Positions 45,179 through 56,577 of a stretch of DNA of 64,000 bases are shown piece by piece. Made by a program: the position numbers and the translations under genes. Under the pieces are notes generated by a model. That model was not told the origin of the DNA and did no database searches. It saw only the letters and a program-made list of their open reading frames with translations. Each line of letters starts with the position of its first letter. Position 1 is the stretch's first letter. The DNA is from Paramacrobiotus metropolitanus (lineage: Eukaryota; Tardigrada; Eutardigrada; Parachela; Macrobiotidae), in NCBI RefSeq assembly GCF_019649055.1, contig NW_026570223.1, positions 620,001-684,000 of the forward strand. The letters run 5' to 3'.

Positions 45179-46230
45179 ATGGATCGTCTAATGAGAAAAT
45201 ACCTCGACCCTCGTCATCCCGGAAGTTTTGGAGGCGTCGAGCGATTCCGAAGAACACTAAAACCAGGACCAACAAACGGAGAGCCCAGGAGATACTGGAA
45301 GAGATCGATGCATACACTGTCACCAAAGAAAGTCGGAAACGGTTTCCACGAAATCCAGTGATAGTTACCAATCTGCGGCAGCAGTACCAAGCTGATTTGG
45401 CAGACTTGTCGAAATATTCCAAAGAGAACGATGGGATAAAATACTTGCTCTTTGTCATTGATTGCTTTTCCAAAATGCTGAGCATCCAAGCCTTGAAGGC
45501 CAAAACCGGAAAAGAAACACGTGATGCCCTTCAGAAAGCCTTCGAACAACTAGGATTTCCTGAAAAGCTGCAGTACGACAAGGGCACGGAAATGCTGAAC
45601 ACAACTGTTCGCGCATTTCTGAAAGACCACGACGTACAGTTCTTTACCTCCCAGAACGAAGACGTAAAGTGTGCCATGGCGGAAAGAGTAATACGTACAA
45701 TTAAATCCCGCATGTTCCGATTGTTTCGCTACCGCGTCAGCACCCGCTACATTGACAAGTTATCTGATATGGTGCACTCATATAATCACTCACCACACAG
45801 CGCTCATGGAATGCGACCCATCGACGTCAAGCAAGAGAATTCTCTGCTTGTCTATAACAAGTTATATCCAGCGCTAACAGTGAAAAGACCTCGGTACAAG
45901 GTGAACGATGCCGTGCGAATTTCGATTCGAAAAGGAAAAGTGGAAAAAGGATACACCTACCGATTTAAGGAGGAGATCTTCTTCATTCAACAAGTCATTC
46001 CTCATCCTGTACCGGTCTACGTTTTGAAAGACTATCAGGACAATACCATTGACGGAAAATTTTACGAACCAGAATTATCTCTCGTGCGCAACGTGCCTGA
46101 CAAAGAGCACACTGTGGACTTTATTGTAAAGCGTCGCGGAAAGAAGGTGTTAGTCCGTTGGTTAGGTTACGGACCCGAACACGATCAGTGGATCGATGAA
46201 AAATGTATGAAGGTGCGCCGTTCTACCTAA
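45179..46230 (+). CDS. Retroviral-like integrase with chromodomain, frame step near N-terminus
   Basis: The catalytic core has the first Asp in YQADLADL, the second in YDKGTEM and the Glu in MAERVIRTIK, the D,D-35,E pattern of Polinton and retrovirus integrases. The C-terminus has a chromodomain-like segment (TVDFIVKRRGKKVLVRWLGY) that could target chromatin. The conserved N-terminal block (YLDPRHPGSFGGVERF) is in the frame beginning at ATG 45179, while the core is in the -1 frame, open from 45103. The switch lies in an A run near 45259-45262. The overlap with the minor capsid gene is 28 bp. Confidence 0.85.
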
Positions 46231-47145
46231 CTCTACCCAGCGATGTGGCTACCGATCCCGCCAACACCCCGTCCAATTGGACTACCAAGCTAAAGCATCC
46301 TATTACATTGAAAGGCAAATGGGAGATGGCATTGGTGGAGTTACAGTACCTGAACTCTTTTACACTCTGCCAGTTGAGCAGAAAATCCAAGTGGATGTTG
46401 TGCGAGAATTTTATTTGAGAAAAGACGGGAGTTTATCCAAACTCCAAGATATGTCAGTGCCCAGAAAAGCATTGTTGTACCTCCGGGTAATTACAAGAAC
46501 GCTGAGTTGCTTCTTCAAACCATAAACTCTCTGGCTCCCGTCATTAAGACCTATCTGTTGGATGGAAAAGTGATTGACGACAAGAGTGCACTGCCAAACA
46601 ATAAAATGTTTGAAGTGCAGTTTTTTACGCCAACCAACCATAAAGTCAAGCTGAGTATTGGGAATGACCGAGTATCCGTATGCTTTCCGCCCGAATCTTC
46701 AACGTTGCAAAAGATTCTGGGTTTCGATCAAAGCCAGTTTGAACCTAATGTTCCTGTTGAAACAACTGATACCGCACAAGGTCAGGCAAGAGCAAAATAC
46801 TTAGCATTCTGGGACAAGGCGCCAGCACCAAAAGTAACTACGTTCATTTCCGACCGGCCTGTAAACACATTGCTAGGCAATCAGAGTCTATTTGTGTACA
46901 GCGACGTGGCCGACTACAGTTTGATCGGTGACACAGCGGCGCAGTTTTTGCGTGCCGTACCTATTAGAGGCGAAGTTAATCAGACCGTGGAAGCACGTTT
47001 TGACATTCCTCATTATGTTCCTGTTCTTCGTCAACATTTTGAAACCATAAATCTGATTATTGCCAACGACCTCGGAGCCGAAGCCAAGTTCCAAACGGGA
47101 AAGTCTCTGGTGAAACTACACTTTCGACCACAACGCCTGTACTGA
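46203..47145 (+). CDS. Minor capsid (penton-like) protein, two frame steps
   Basis: The N-terminus (FYLTLPSDVATD...NWTTKL...WEMALVELQY) is the hallmark opening of Polinton minor capsid proteins, which have a single jelly roll. The remainder is spread over three frames: a step in a T run at 46358-46361, another in an A run at 46465-46468, then an intact stretch to 47145. Both steps are -1. The family predicts a pentameric vertex protein. Confidence 0.8.
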
Positions 47146-47147
47146 AA

Positions 47148-47545
47148 ATGCCTTTCGTTCAGTACGTTCCTGATCCGCGACGCTACGAAGAAGTGTTTGT
47201 CAGCCAAACCGGAGGAAGTGCGCTCATTCGTTACCGCGGCACGCTGCAGAATGGTTCCGGGTTCCCGCAGATTCTAAAGAATTTGTTTGCAAAGATTTCC
47301 GCATTTGCCAAACCAATTATTCGTCGAGCAGCACCCCATGCTAAAGCGGCTTTGAAGCGGCAGCGCCGCACCTGCAAGAAGCGGCTAGCGGGGCCATTAA
47401 AGACGTCACGGCTCAAGCCAAAGAAGCTATTACTAAGCGTTTAGCACCTCAAGAAGGAAGTGGTATTCGTAAGAAACGTCGCACAGTTCGTAGTCGCCAT
47501 CGCATTAAACGTATTCCACCAGCCAACATTCCTGACTACTTTTGA
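47148..47545 (+). CDS. Basic pX/pVI-like virion protein, one frame step
   Basis: The N-terminus is MPFVQYVPDPRRYEE, then a helical Ala/Lys-rich middle. The original frame ends at 47444. In the neighbouring frame the sequence continues with an arginine/lysine-rich end (GIRKKRRTVRSRHRIKRIPP) to 47545, three bases before the major capsid ATG. The step is at a T run, 47351-47353. Position between minor and major capsid genes and basic composition suggest a core or membrane-lytic virion component. Confidence 0.55.
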
Positions 47546-47547
47546 AC

Positions 47548-48885
47548 ATGGCTCTGCTGATGATGGAAAATTCCGAACCAGCGATGCAGTTGGACAACCA
47601 GCTGTTTGCTTTACCGGCGACCTTGACTGATCGATGGCGTACCGAGCATGAGAAACTTAATCCAACAACGATCCTGACAGACAACGGTTCGGCTGGTGAC
47701 ATAAACTTCTACATTCCTCCCAGTACCGCTGGTCTGCTCAGCCTGGGTGATATGATGCTGGAACTCGAGGTCGGTATAAAGGTTAAGAAGGGAGCAGCCG
47801 ATTGGGATCTAATTACCAACACCGACGGAGTGGCTCCAGTTAACAACTTTCTGCATTCATTGTTCTCTTCGTGCCATGTCACCGTGGCGAATCGGCTCAT
47901 CTCGGATGCGGCAACGTTTTATCCTTATCGAGCATACCTGGAATCATTGCTATCCTATGGCGTGGATGCCCAGAGATCACAGTTGACATCAGCAGGATAT
48001 TACGCCGACACCTCAACTAAAATGAACGACGAAAAGAAAACAACGGTGAAAAAAGCCGCAAAGCCTTGTTCAGCGGAAGCAACTACGTACAACTATCAGG
48101 CAAATTGTTCGCTGATCTGTTCGATCAAAGTAAACCGCTCTGTACCGGCGTACCAATCAACATCCGACTGGTGATGAGCCGACCTGAATTCTGTTTGCGA
48201 GTGTGGGATGCTGACGCAACAAAGCAGTTCAAACCGTTTATCCGGAACGCACGACTATCTGTCCGTCGATACATTCCAGCACCAGATTTCATGACAGCTG
48301 TAGCGTCAGAAATGCTGAAGAAGACCGTGAAATACCACATTGAACGCGTAGTGATGCGTGTTTCTGATATTCCCCAGAAAACTCAAAGCACTGTAGTAAG
48401 CAACTTGCAAATCGGACAGATTCCCAAAGTTATTTTCATTGGGTTTTTGGAAAGCGATGATTTCCACGGCAGTTTCAAGAGTAATCCTTTCAACTTTCAA
48501 CATTTTAATATCAATCAGATCAGCGTGGAGGTGGACGGTCAAAGCTATCCAACAAAACCCTATACTGCCGATTTTGGACGTTCGCTGTCATTGGAATGTT
48601 ATGATGGGTTGCTGGACACATTGGGATATCGCACTCATGCGCACAACAGCTCTCCATATTAATCGAACCGCTTACAACGGCGGATACACGCTGTTCGGGT
48701 TCGATTTAACGCCTGGACATACTGGAAGAGGACCGCTGACTTTGGTGAAGCAGGGCAATTTAAGCGTTTCGGTTAATTTTGACAAACCGCTGGAAAAGAC
48801 CGTAATGATGGTGGCTATGTTAGTCTACGACAGCATCATTGAGATCAATCAGCATCGGCAACTGATTGCGGACTTTTCGACATGA
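47548..48885 (+). CDS. Major capsid protein (double jelly roll), two frame steps
   Basis: The recognisable order of Polinton major capsid segments is present: GDINFYIPPS, VNNFLHSLFSSCHVTVAN and SYGVDAQRSQL in frame 1, SGKLFADLFDQ and NIRLVMSRPEFCL in frame 3, and GYTLFGFDLTPG near the C-terminus back in frame 1. The first step is in an A6 run at 48049-48054. The second, near 48655-48661, is in the opposite sense and ends at TAA 48660. The stop at 48883-48885 overlaps the protease start as ATGA. Confidence 0.86.
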
Positions 48886-49400
48886 ACACCGACCAAATCC
48901 TCAGCGCTCTCCAATCAAACCCGGCTACAAATGCTGCACTACGCGGAGTGTTTGCCAGCGATAAAGTGCCCCCTGCGCTACTGCCATATCCTGGAGCGGC
49001 AGTGATTAAGATTGACCCAGCGGACCAAGATGGATCGCACTGGATTGCTGTTTACCAAGAAAAAGATGGAGTTTTGGAAGTGTTTGATTCGTTTGGGAGG
49101 AAACTGGGTTCATATACTAAGAATTTTGCTGATTTATGTTCATCTAATCGGATCGTAGAGCAAGCCGAACAACTGCAATCAGAATACACTACAGTCTGTG
49201 GCCAATACTGCTTGTTTTTTATACTTCGTCGTGTTAGTGGCGAAACTTATACTAATATTGTGCACTTGTTTACTGAGAATCGAGCAAGCAACGACAAGAT
49301 GGTCTGCCAGTATGTGAATTCTTATTTTGACATCAATACAAAGATAATTGACGGTTCATTCATCCGTCAAATATGTAAACGAATATCGGAATTAAAATGA
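48882..49400 (+). CDS. Adenovirus-like cysteine protease (adenain family)
   Basis: 172 residues with an intact frame. The catalytic histidine is in GSHWIAVY (~residue 53), the acidic residue in VFDSFGR (~70), and the Gln/Cys in TVCGQYCLFF (~110). This His-Asp/Glu-Cys order is that of the adenovirus maturation protease and ULP1-like peptidases. It should cleave capsid precursors during maturation. The start overlaps the major capsid stop (ATGA), consistent with translational coupling. It is the last rightward gene of the morphogenesis block. Confidence 0.9.
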   Translation: MNTDQILSALQSNPATNAALRGVFASDKVPPALLPYPGAAVIKIDPADQDGSHWIAVYQEKDGVLEVFDSFGRKLGSYTKNFADLCSSNRIVEQAEQLQSEYTTVCGQYCLFFILRRVSGETYTNIVHLFTENRASNDKMVCQYVNSYFDINTKIIDGSFIRQICKRISELK

Positions 49401-49490
49401 AAAAAACCATTCTACTGCTGCCTGTAATGTGCAGTTCGTAAATGAAACACGGAATAATCCAAAACAAATACAGCTCGTTATTGACGCTAC

Positions 49491-50547
49491 TTAAATAAGC
49501 TTAGCGAACATAGCACGAAACTCCAGAGCATTAAGTTCCAAATACCCCTTAACGTCCAGTCCAACAACTTGCCCAAGATCCACTTGGTCAGCTTCCAACA
49601 GAACAGCCTCCACATAGCGCGACTCCACAATAGCCTTTTCAGCCGCTGCCCACTCGTCATCGCTGGCACTCCCACAGCTGACTTTTCCATTGCGACCGCG
49701 CATTTGGTGGATGAGTTCAGTGAACTCTTCAGCCACTTCCTATAATCAAAACAAACTGATTACCGCACAAGTCTTTCAGAAACAGAGATCAGCATAAAAT
49801 TACACAAATAAACGGAATGCTCACCTCTTTGAGCTTGTCATAAGCCAGAGCGGATTTCAAGGTCTTTGGAACATTGTTGGCTTCATCCACTCCCAGGAGT
49901 TCTTTCAGCAGCGTCATATCCATAACCAGTTCTTTGAGACCGTCGTACGTCTTCAGTCCAAAGGTCACGCCAGCTTTCGTGGGAATCAGGTCTCCGTTCT
50001 GACCGAAGGTGTAACGTCTTACGGTGGCCGTGTTGACACGGTTGTAACGTCCCCAGCCAAAATACAGTCCACTCTCCAGCGCATACAGAGGCGTCAGCTT
50101 ACCGTCGGTGCCACAGTTCTGAGAATTCTTGTCCAGGTCCGCTTTACCACTCATCATCAAGGCACACAGGCGCAAGAAACCAGGCTTCTTTACGGTGATG
50201 GACTTCTCCAAGGTGCGGCGGTAGGTGTCGTCGCTTTGCTTTTTCCACTCCCCGATGACGATGGCAGAAACCCCATCTTGGAAGCGGGCGTAGACGTACT
50301 TCTCGAACCCAATCTTGTACACGTTGGATCCTTCATGAGAAAAGGCATGCCGCGGATGCTTGGTGTCATCTTGCTCCTTGAACTTCTTGGCAAGGTTCAG
50401 CTTGATATCGTCCATCTCCGGTGCGCGTCGCTTGGCAAAGGTGCGGGTTTTGAGAGGCGTGGCTGGAATCTCGCGGGCAATGTTGCTGGTGGAAGGCTTA
50501 GGCGACGCGGCGCGCTGCGAGGAAATGAAATCAGGGATAAATTCCAT
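49491..50547 (-). CDS. Unknown Polinton protein, possible PC4-like ssDNA-binding domain
   Basis: Two exons, 50547-49825 and 49739-49491, join in frame (323 residues), with a GTGAGC donor and a TATAG acceptor. The N-terminus is Ser/Pro-rich with a basic patch (RTFAKRRAPEM). Residues ~80-140 (KYVYARFQDGVSAIVIGEWK...LEKSITVKKPGFLRL) vaguely resemble the beta-sheet core of the transcription coactivator PC4. The rest (TPLYALESGLYFGWGRYNRV) is unfamiliar. PC4 assignment is tentative and needs a profile search. It is divergently arranged with the 50895 gene, with which it may share a 347-bp promoter region. Confidence 0.6.
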
Positions 50548-50894
50548 GGCAAATGGAGTAAGAAGTACTACAGCGTTCGAATAAAGTAAAGGTCAAACAA
50601 AAAACTGTTGCAAACTAAAATTGTCTGATATCTGGAACTGATCGAGGGTTTTTATGCGTTGCCTGACATCTGCCTTCATATACAAAATTTGAAAAAAGCA
50701 TAATGCAAGACAAAACAGTAGCACTTTTGCCTTGCAAGTTGAAGGTAAACTTGAGGCGTACGAGCAAAGACGTACGTTTTTGTGTACTTGGGCCAAGCTT
50801 TCCCTTGCAAAAATATTATTTTTGAACCGTTTCAGTACAAAAGGGAGGCGGCGCTATAGAGTACGGTTCAGTTGGTTCAGCCAAAAATAGTAAA
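50548..50894. promoter_or_regulatory. Divergent intergenic region
   Basis: Lies between two divergently transcribed Polinton genes, so both promoters should be here. No clear TATA box seen. Confidence 0.4.
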
Positions 50895-51398
50895 ATGGCT
50901 GTAAGGTGTGTTGTAGACGCTGATTGGTTTGTAATTGACAAACAAAAATACCTCAAGCAGTTGTCTTTTTTCTGTTTGGAAAAAGCCGAGGTCGGCCAGT
51001 ACACATTTACATTACCACGCACTGCTGCCAAATGCGCGGGTGATTTGGAAAGGCAAGCTCGTCACTCCCACGGTCTGGTTTGGCATACCTACGGGGATTA
51101 TCGCCACAATCAAACAGCACTGGCCTTTGAAGATATTTTTACTAAAGTCGGGCGACCAGCTGACGTCACATTTTATGCGAAAGGGCTTGAAAAGTGCCGC
51201 CTGCTAGAACAGTTTCTGCCAGAAGTGATCAACTTGGAAGAATACCATTGCCCGCCATTTCGTAAATTAACTGCATCAGATCAGACAACGCAACGCAAGG
51301 CGGTTGTTTTCGGATTATGGTTGTATAAGAATGGTGCGGACTACCAATGTTGTCGCCACAGCAAAGTTGAACTGTCACCTAAACCTCAGCGAGATTGA
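50895..51398 (+). CDS. Unknown Polinton protein, possibly nuclease-like
   Basis: 167 residues beginning MAVRCVVDADWFVID. Asp residues at the first strand, then alternating strands and helices (FFCLEKAEVGQYTFTLP; TFYAKGLEKCRLLEQFLP) and a conserved-looking CPPFRKL, give the impression of an RNase H-fold exonuclease-like domain. I cannot confirm it. The stop lies 68 bp into the TBP-like gene, so the two overlap and may be co-expressed. Confidence 0.6.
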   Translation: MAVRCVVDADWFVIDKQKYLKQLSFFCLEKAEVGQYTFTLPRTAAKCAGDLERQARHSHGLVWHTYGDYRHNQTALAFEDIFTKVGRPADVTFYAKGLEKCRLLEQFLPEVINLEEYHCPPFRKLTASDQTTQRKAVVFGLWLYKNGADYQCCRHSKVELSPKPQRD

Positions 51399-51846
51399 AA
51401 AACGGTTGCCCTTGGCACAATATACACCACGCTCCTTTTCCGGTTTGCTACTGCGGCGGATCACGCTGCCGAAGGGCCACTGTCAGCTGTACGTTAACGG
51501 TAAAGTGACGGTCAATGGAGGGAAAAACTTGGAAGAAGCGCGTTCTCTTTTGGAGTATTTCATACGACTACTACGTAATATTGGCTACGAATGTTATGCG
51601 ACTGAATATCGAATCGTGAACATTGTAGGCACTCATGATTTCGGCCAGCGGTTTGATTTAGACAGTGTCAGTAAACTTTTAAATGTTCCATACTGTGCCG
51701 ACAGATTTCTTGGTTTGCGCATAAAGTTACCAGAATGTACTGCGGTTTTGTTTGCTAGTGGTCGCTGTAATTTTTTGGGAGCTAAAACAGAAGCCGATAT
51801 GACATGGGCCATGATTGATTTAGTATTAAGTCTGCCAATAAACTGA
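51331..51846 (+). CDS. TATA-binding-protein (TBP)-like protein
   Basis: 171 residues with two imperfect repeats of the TBP saddle. Repeat 1 has NVVATAKLNCHLNL, YTPRSFSGLLLRRITLPK and LYVNGKVTVNGGKN. A linking helix (FIRLLRNIGYECYATEY) and IVNIVGTHD follow. Repeat 2 has DRFLGLRIKLPE and VLFASGRCNFLGAKT. These match in order and spacing the landmarks of eukaryotic TBP: Y-x-P-x-x-F, R-x-x-x-P-K/E, the F/Y-x-S/N-G-K/R strand, NIVG and GAK. The protein is as short as the TBP core, with no N-terminal extension. The family binds TATA DNA and nucleates RNA polymerase II pre-initiation. Here it would direct element transcription. Start ATG 51331 is chosen because homology begins at once. Confidence 0.87.
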   Translation: MVRTTNVVATAKLNCHLNLSEIEKRLPLAQYTPRSFSGLLLRRITLPKGHCQLYVNGKVTVNGGKNLEEARSLLEYFIRLLRNIGYECYATEYRIVNIVGTHDFGQRFDLDSVSKLLNVPYCADRFLGLRIKLPECTAVLFASGRCNFLGAKTEADMTWAMIDLVLSLPIN

Positions 51847-51889
51847 AGAGCACGCGTCTGTTTGCCGTATGCTTTAATGTTATAAGGTA

Positions 51890-54800
51890 TCACTGCAACA
51901 CGTAACCATACGGTAGAGTATTGTAACAATTACCAACAATTCGTCTTTTATCGTATGTTAGACTTAAACGTTTAGACAAATCAACTTGGCGCAACACCAT
52001 TGATTTTTTGACACGCTGAATCGATTCAGGATATTCAGCTACAAGAAAATCAGTTTTCTTATGCAAAACATCAACCATTGACTCGAACGTGATGCTCTCG
52101 CTGGTGTGTCCGTTCAGCGTAAAACCTTTGACTTTGGCGACACTTTTCCCATCATTAGTCTTGTAGGAATACGTCTTGGGACCGAGACTGACAAACTGAG
52201 TGATATACTGATCGGGCTGCAATTCGTCCGTTAGGTCCCCCAAAAACTTGCCGGTTGGAGGAACAAATACTCCCGGCTTCTCCACAAAAATGATGGAATC
52301 TGTAAAGTAAGGTTCTTAGTCCACCATACTAGGTACAAGTTTTGAAACAGTTAATTACCGGTATCGAAGTAAAGCAGTGTATCTTGGACTTGTTCCATGT
52401 AGCCGTATAAATGGAGCCGGGCCCAGCATGTCGTAAACCTATCAAAAAAGCACTATCAGCAAAAACACTGATCCTTCAAGAAGCAACTACTTACGCAGCC
52501 AAGACAACGTTCGTATGAGGGTTCTGGTCAATAAATAACTTTTCCCTGGTGTACGCAACTTGCAGAACATCCTCGCTGAACATATCCCACGAGTGGATGT
52601 GGAATTCACCAGAAAGAAGCATTTTGTAAAACTCCTGCGGGCAAGTTAGGTACTTGGTGTTCGGCTTGTTGTCCTGCATACCCAGGCGACCCCAGAAGCT
52701 GCAAGTACAAATCCAGTTAGCCTCAGTTTACAAAACGCGCAACAGCAGATATTACCTATTCAAACACAACTTGGCAAGCGCCCTCATGCCAGGGTTGTTC
52801 TCAATCTTTTCGCGGTCCAACTGAATGCCTTCATGATCTTTAAAATCTCGTAGAAATTGATCTTTCTGGTCGTCGGTTGTCATATCCGCTGGCCAGCCAC
52901 TTGCTTCCGTTTTTATCTTGAGGAACCGATCAATGTAGTCCGCAAACAACCTTTCTTCCGACTGCTCAAAGTGCCACACTTCCAACATCTTTGTGATGAC
53001 ATAACCGCGCTCGATTGCAGCGTGCAGCTCTGGCGTGCCTGTAAAGGTTACCGTGGGTGTTGTCGTGGGTGTTCAGAATTTCAACGGTACATACTTACAC
53101 CATGTTCCAGTAAGCGTTCTTTCTTCGTCGGAATGTGCACAAGGGGCGTTAAGTTGTTTCGCAGCGCATGTGTGGCACAGAGGAAATACCAGCTTACCGT
53201 TGGAGCGGTATGGCAGAATCGGCAGGTAAAGATCCGGAGGCGGTAAGATTTTGCAGTGCACGATGCCAAAGTAGTGCGCGATTTCCCAAAGTCTTTAACG
53301 ATAATGATGGGGTGTCCGATCGGATATTTCTTGTTCTTGTTGACAAACGGATACTCGCTGCAGACATCAAAATACCGGATCTTCTCTTCATTGCTAACGC
53401 TGTGATACAACTTTGTGGCATTTGTTCGTCCGCCGAAGAATGCATCACGAGGGTTTATCGGTTGGGTGACGGTGATTTCGTCAACAAAATCCGCGAAATC
53501 TGGTACCTGCTTTACCTGGTCGTCGAACTCGTGCTCCCAGATGACAAACAGTTCGTGTCCCATGTCCCGGATGTACGTGTCGCGTTGCAGGGTTTCTTCG
53601 TAAATTTTGCTCATTGGTAAGTTTCTGAACGGGTGGACGGTATCCGGCGTTGTGCATTCAGGACATCCGTGGTACCAGCAGCCGTGGAACTCAAAAACCT
53701 TGCCTGTTGCTGCAGAGTACCCATCCACAAAATAAGGTCCAACTTTAAACTCGTTCCCACTTGCTCGCGTCTGAATTGTGCAGTTCTCTTCCAGTTCCAT
53801 CCACTGCATCCACTTTAGCGCTTTAACCGACTGGTTGCGGTTCACGTTGTATCCTTGCGGTGGAATCAGTCCAATCTGGTTCGCCTTCAAAATGTTGGAC
53901 CTCCAATACAAACCACACAATCCAGCGATAGTCATCGAGGACGAGAATGGGCAAATGCCGTTACTGATGCCCAAAAACAAATTTCGAAATTGGAGACAGC
54001 ACTTGCGGAGTACGGTGACATCGTTCCGACAATAATCCACAAATTCTTTACGAAAGTCGAACGTGTTGTTCTTGGTGGCGACCTCCATATTGTACCATTG
54101 CTCAAACGTTTCACGGTCTTTCTTGTTCATAAACTTGGACCCGTACTGCTCCTTGGTAGGGAATTCGGTAACCTGGTCCCAGTTTTCCGGTCGATTAAAT
54201 CGGTGCGGAAAGGTGCCCTTTGACGTGTCCTTGATACCAAAGGTAGCCGGCCATTTGGACAAACTTTGAGGATTGTAATTGATGCTGTCGCGGAATCGAA
54301 TGTTGAGTTGGAGAACATCCAGCTGCATGATCTTACCGCCGTTTAAAATAACTTTAGGAGTAATACCGTTGCTGAGAAGCCAGTTCAGTATAAAATAACC
54401 GTCAAAGGCCTATAAAACGGCAAAATAAAGGACCATAAGAAAAAGACTGTACAATTTTACCTTGAAATTGTGGGCGATTATAATGTGATCGCGATGGTCT
54501 TCACTAAAGAGGAATCGACAAAGAGGATCTGTAATGTCGCAAAGCGGTTCGCCGTCATTCGGAAATATCCACTCTTCGCCTTCATCATTCTGAACAACCT
54601 GTATAACATACCGTGGGTGTTACCGTGGGTGTGTCGCAGAACTTCTTGTTACACAACTAGTGTACGGCATAATGCCGTGGGTGTTACCGCGGGTGTCGTA
54701 TAAAATTATGATTGCAAACTAGGAACTATGCTTACCGCGAGGTTTGGATACAGCCGCCCATCCTCAGCAACGTAAGTTTCAAAGTCGAAAAACAAAAATT

Positions 54801-56181
54801 GGGCATCCGAATACTGCATCTTCTGGAAAGGAGTAAGTTTCTGCGGCTTCATAAAACAGCGGTGATCTCCGATGACATGCTCCTGGCACGTTTTGCAAAA
54901 CATTTCTCCACAACGGTGTGCGGATCCCAACTTTCTCTTCATTAAGGAGTACACACAACCACATTGAGTACACATTTTGACGGTACTGCAGATACTCCTT
55001 CGACTGCGAAACAGCACATCATTTCCCGGGCCCAGCTTGTGATGGTCGAAGCAAGATTGGCCATGAAACTTGCGATTGCAATCAGCGCAAAGCATAATGT
55101 TGACAATATCCATGGGACAATCCGCTCGCAGACACTGATTACACTGACCGCTACATCTGTGACTTCTACGGTTGTTGTATCCTTTATTGCAGTTAAAACA
55201 CCAGTAACAGCGACTGAAAAATGCCGGCATGGAAGTCAAGACATCAAAGTGCCGGTTATGTAATAAAAGGCAGATATGTTTGTCCTCCAGGTTCCCGCTG
55301 TACACAATGCTGCTGGCTTGCATCGTACTCACTACCACTATCTGGTAACCTGGCAATACTTTTTCAAAAGCCGAAATGTCTGCAAGGGTGTACTCACGGA
55401 TTGGAAGGCCGGCTTCTTCAATCAATTCCCGGGACAAACGCAGAATTTCTTGTTTTCCTTTCGCTATATGTCGGGCGTAATCTTTTCGGCCATCGGCAAA
55501 CGCTTTTCCGATAACGAGGGCACGGGCCATACAGATATCGTCCACGTTGTTCACCAAAATCACTGACGTCATCCTCTTCAGTCTGTCGTACAATAACTTG
55601 GGTACGTCGCGGGCACACCGACCGGAAGGAATCTCCGTATGTTCTACAGAAACCCCAAATGAATCATCAATGGCAAATTCTTGGTGGGAATTCAGCACTT
55701 TTGAGATTTCTGCCATCCAGCGGCGCACTGTCAGCTGTGATCGTAAAGTTGGTGGAGTCCAAATAGGGAACGACAAATACGATGATTCCACAGACACTCG
55801 GACGTACTGATGAGCGGCCACACCCGCTAGCACAGCATCCAAAACGTGGTCCAAGATACCCACTATTACTGCCGGTGCGTCACAAAATTTCACAGCATCC
55901 AAATCAAATACATGCACGTCAAAGCGTTTGAAATGCATATTGTACGTCTTCGAAAACCGGTACCCATTCCGTTCCACCGTAACATGATCGACAACATTAA
56001 AATCTTCAGGGACGCCACCCCCAGCTTGGGGATCTTCATGAACCCAGTCCTCCAATTCTGCCAACTCGGCAGCATCTTGGAGGTCTTGCTGCGATAAGGC
56101 TTCGTGCTGATCTACCCAATCTTCAAGTGCCGCGAGAGCAGCCGCATCAACAAGATCTTCCTCCGTTAATTCGTAATCCAT
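51890..56181 (-). CDS. Protein-primed DNA polymerase B (pPolB), seven exons
   Basis: Exons: 56181-54736, about 54599-54461, 54409-53099, 53038-52756, 52698-52495, 52438-52359 and 52299-51890; about 1290 residues. The N-terminus has an acidic repeat and a cysteine/histidine-rich zinc-binding region (residues ~320-460). Exonuclease motifs follow: ExoI FFDFET at the end of exon 1, ExoII AHNFK across exons 2/3, ExoIII YCRNDV. Polymerase motif A is YFDVCSEYP, motif B includes KLCLN/SFWG across exons 4/5, and motif C DTDSI is split by the last intron. A -1 frame step lies at 53282-53284 in exon 3. It replicates the element from its terminal protein. Introns 1 and 3 contain ACACCCACGG pairs. Confidence 0.92.
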
Positions 56182-56577
56182 TTACGAAAGAGCACCGTAT
56201 CGCAAATAAGTCGAAATTCGACGATCGAAATTTGATTGTGGTCAGTTTTTGTACCACCATAAATCACTTTGGTGAAATCGAGACAACTAAAATTTAACTC
56301 CAGTGTAATATTTCCTCGGCACAAAATGCAACCGAACTTTTCAACGCATTTTCTTTTTTTCAGGTTTATACGTACGTACAACAATTAAAGTACCAGTACA
56401 AATAACAGAAAAAGCACAAAATTAGTTTAGTTATCAAGAAGAAACCCAGTTAGTACAATCATGACTGAAACAGTAAATAGAATAGCCATTACAACAAGAA
56501 AACTGAACCGTGGGTGTACCCGCGGGTGTAGCATTGCGCAAAATATAATCAGCGCATTCCGAAATAAGAAAAACAAT
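56182..56577. other. Polymerase promoter and ANP32-like 3' flank
   Basis: Contains one ACACCCACGG pair at about 56508-56533, some 45-70 bp after the ANP32-like stop codon on its sense strand. No gene. Confidence 0.45.
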
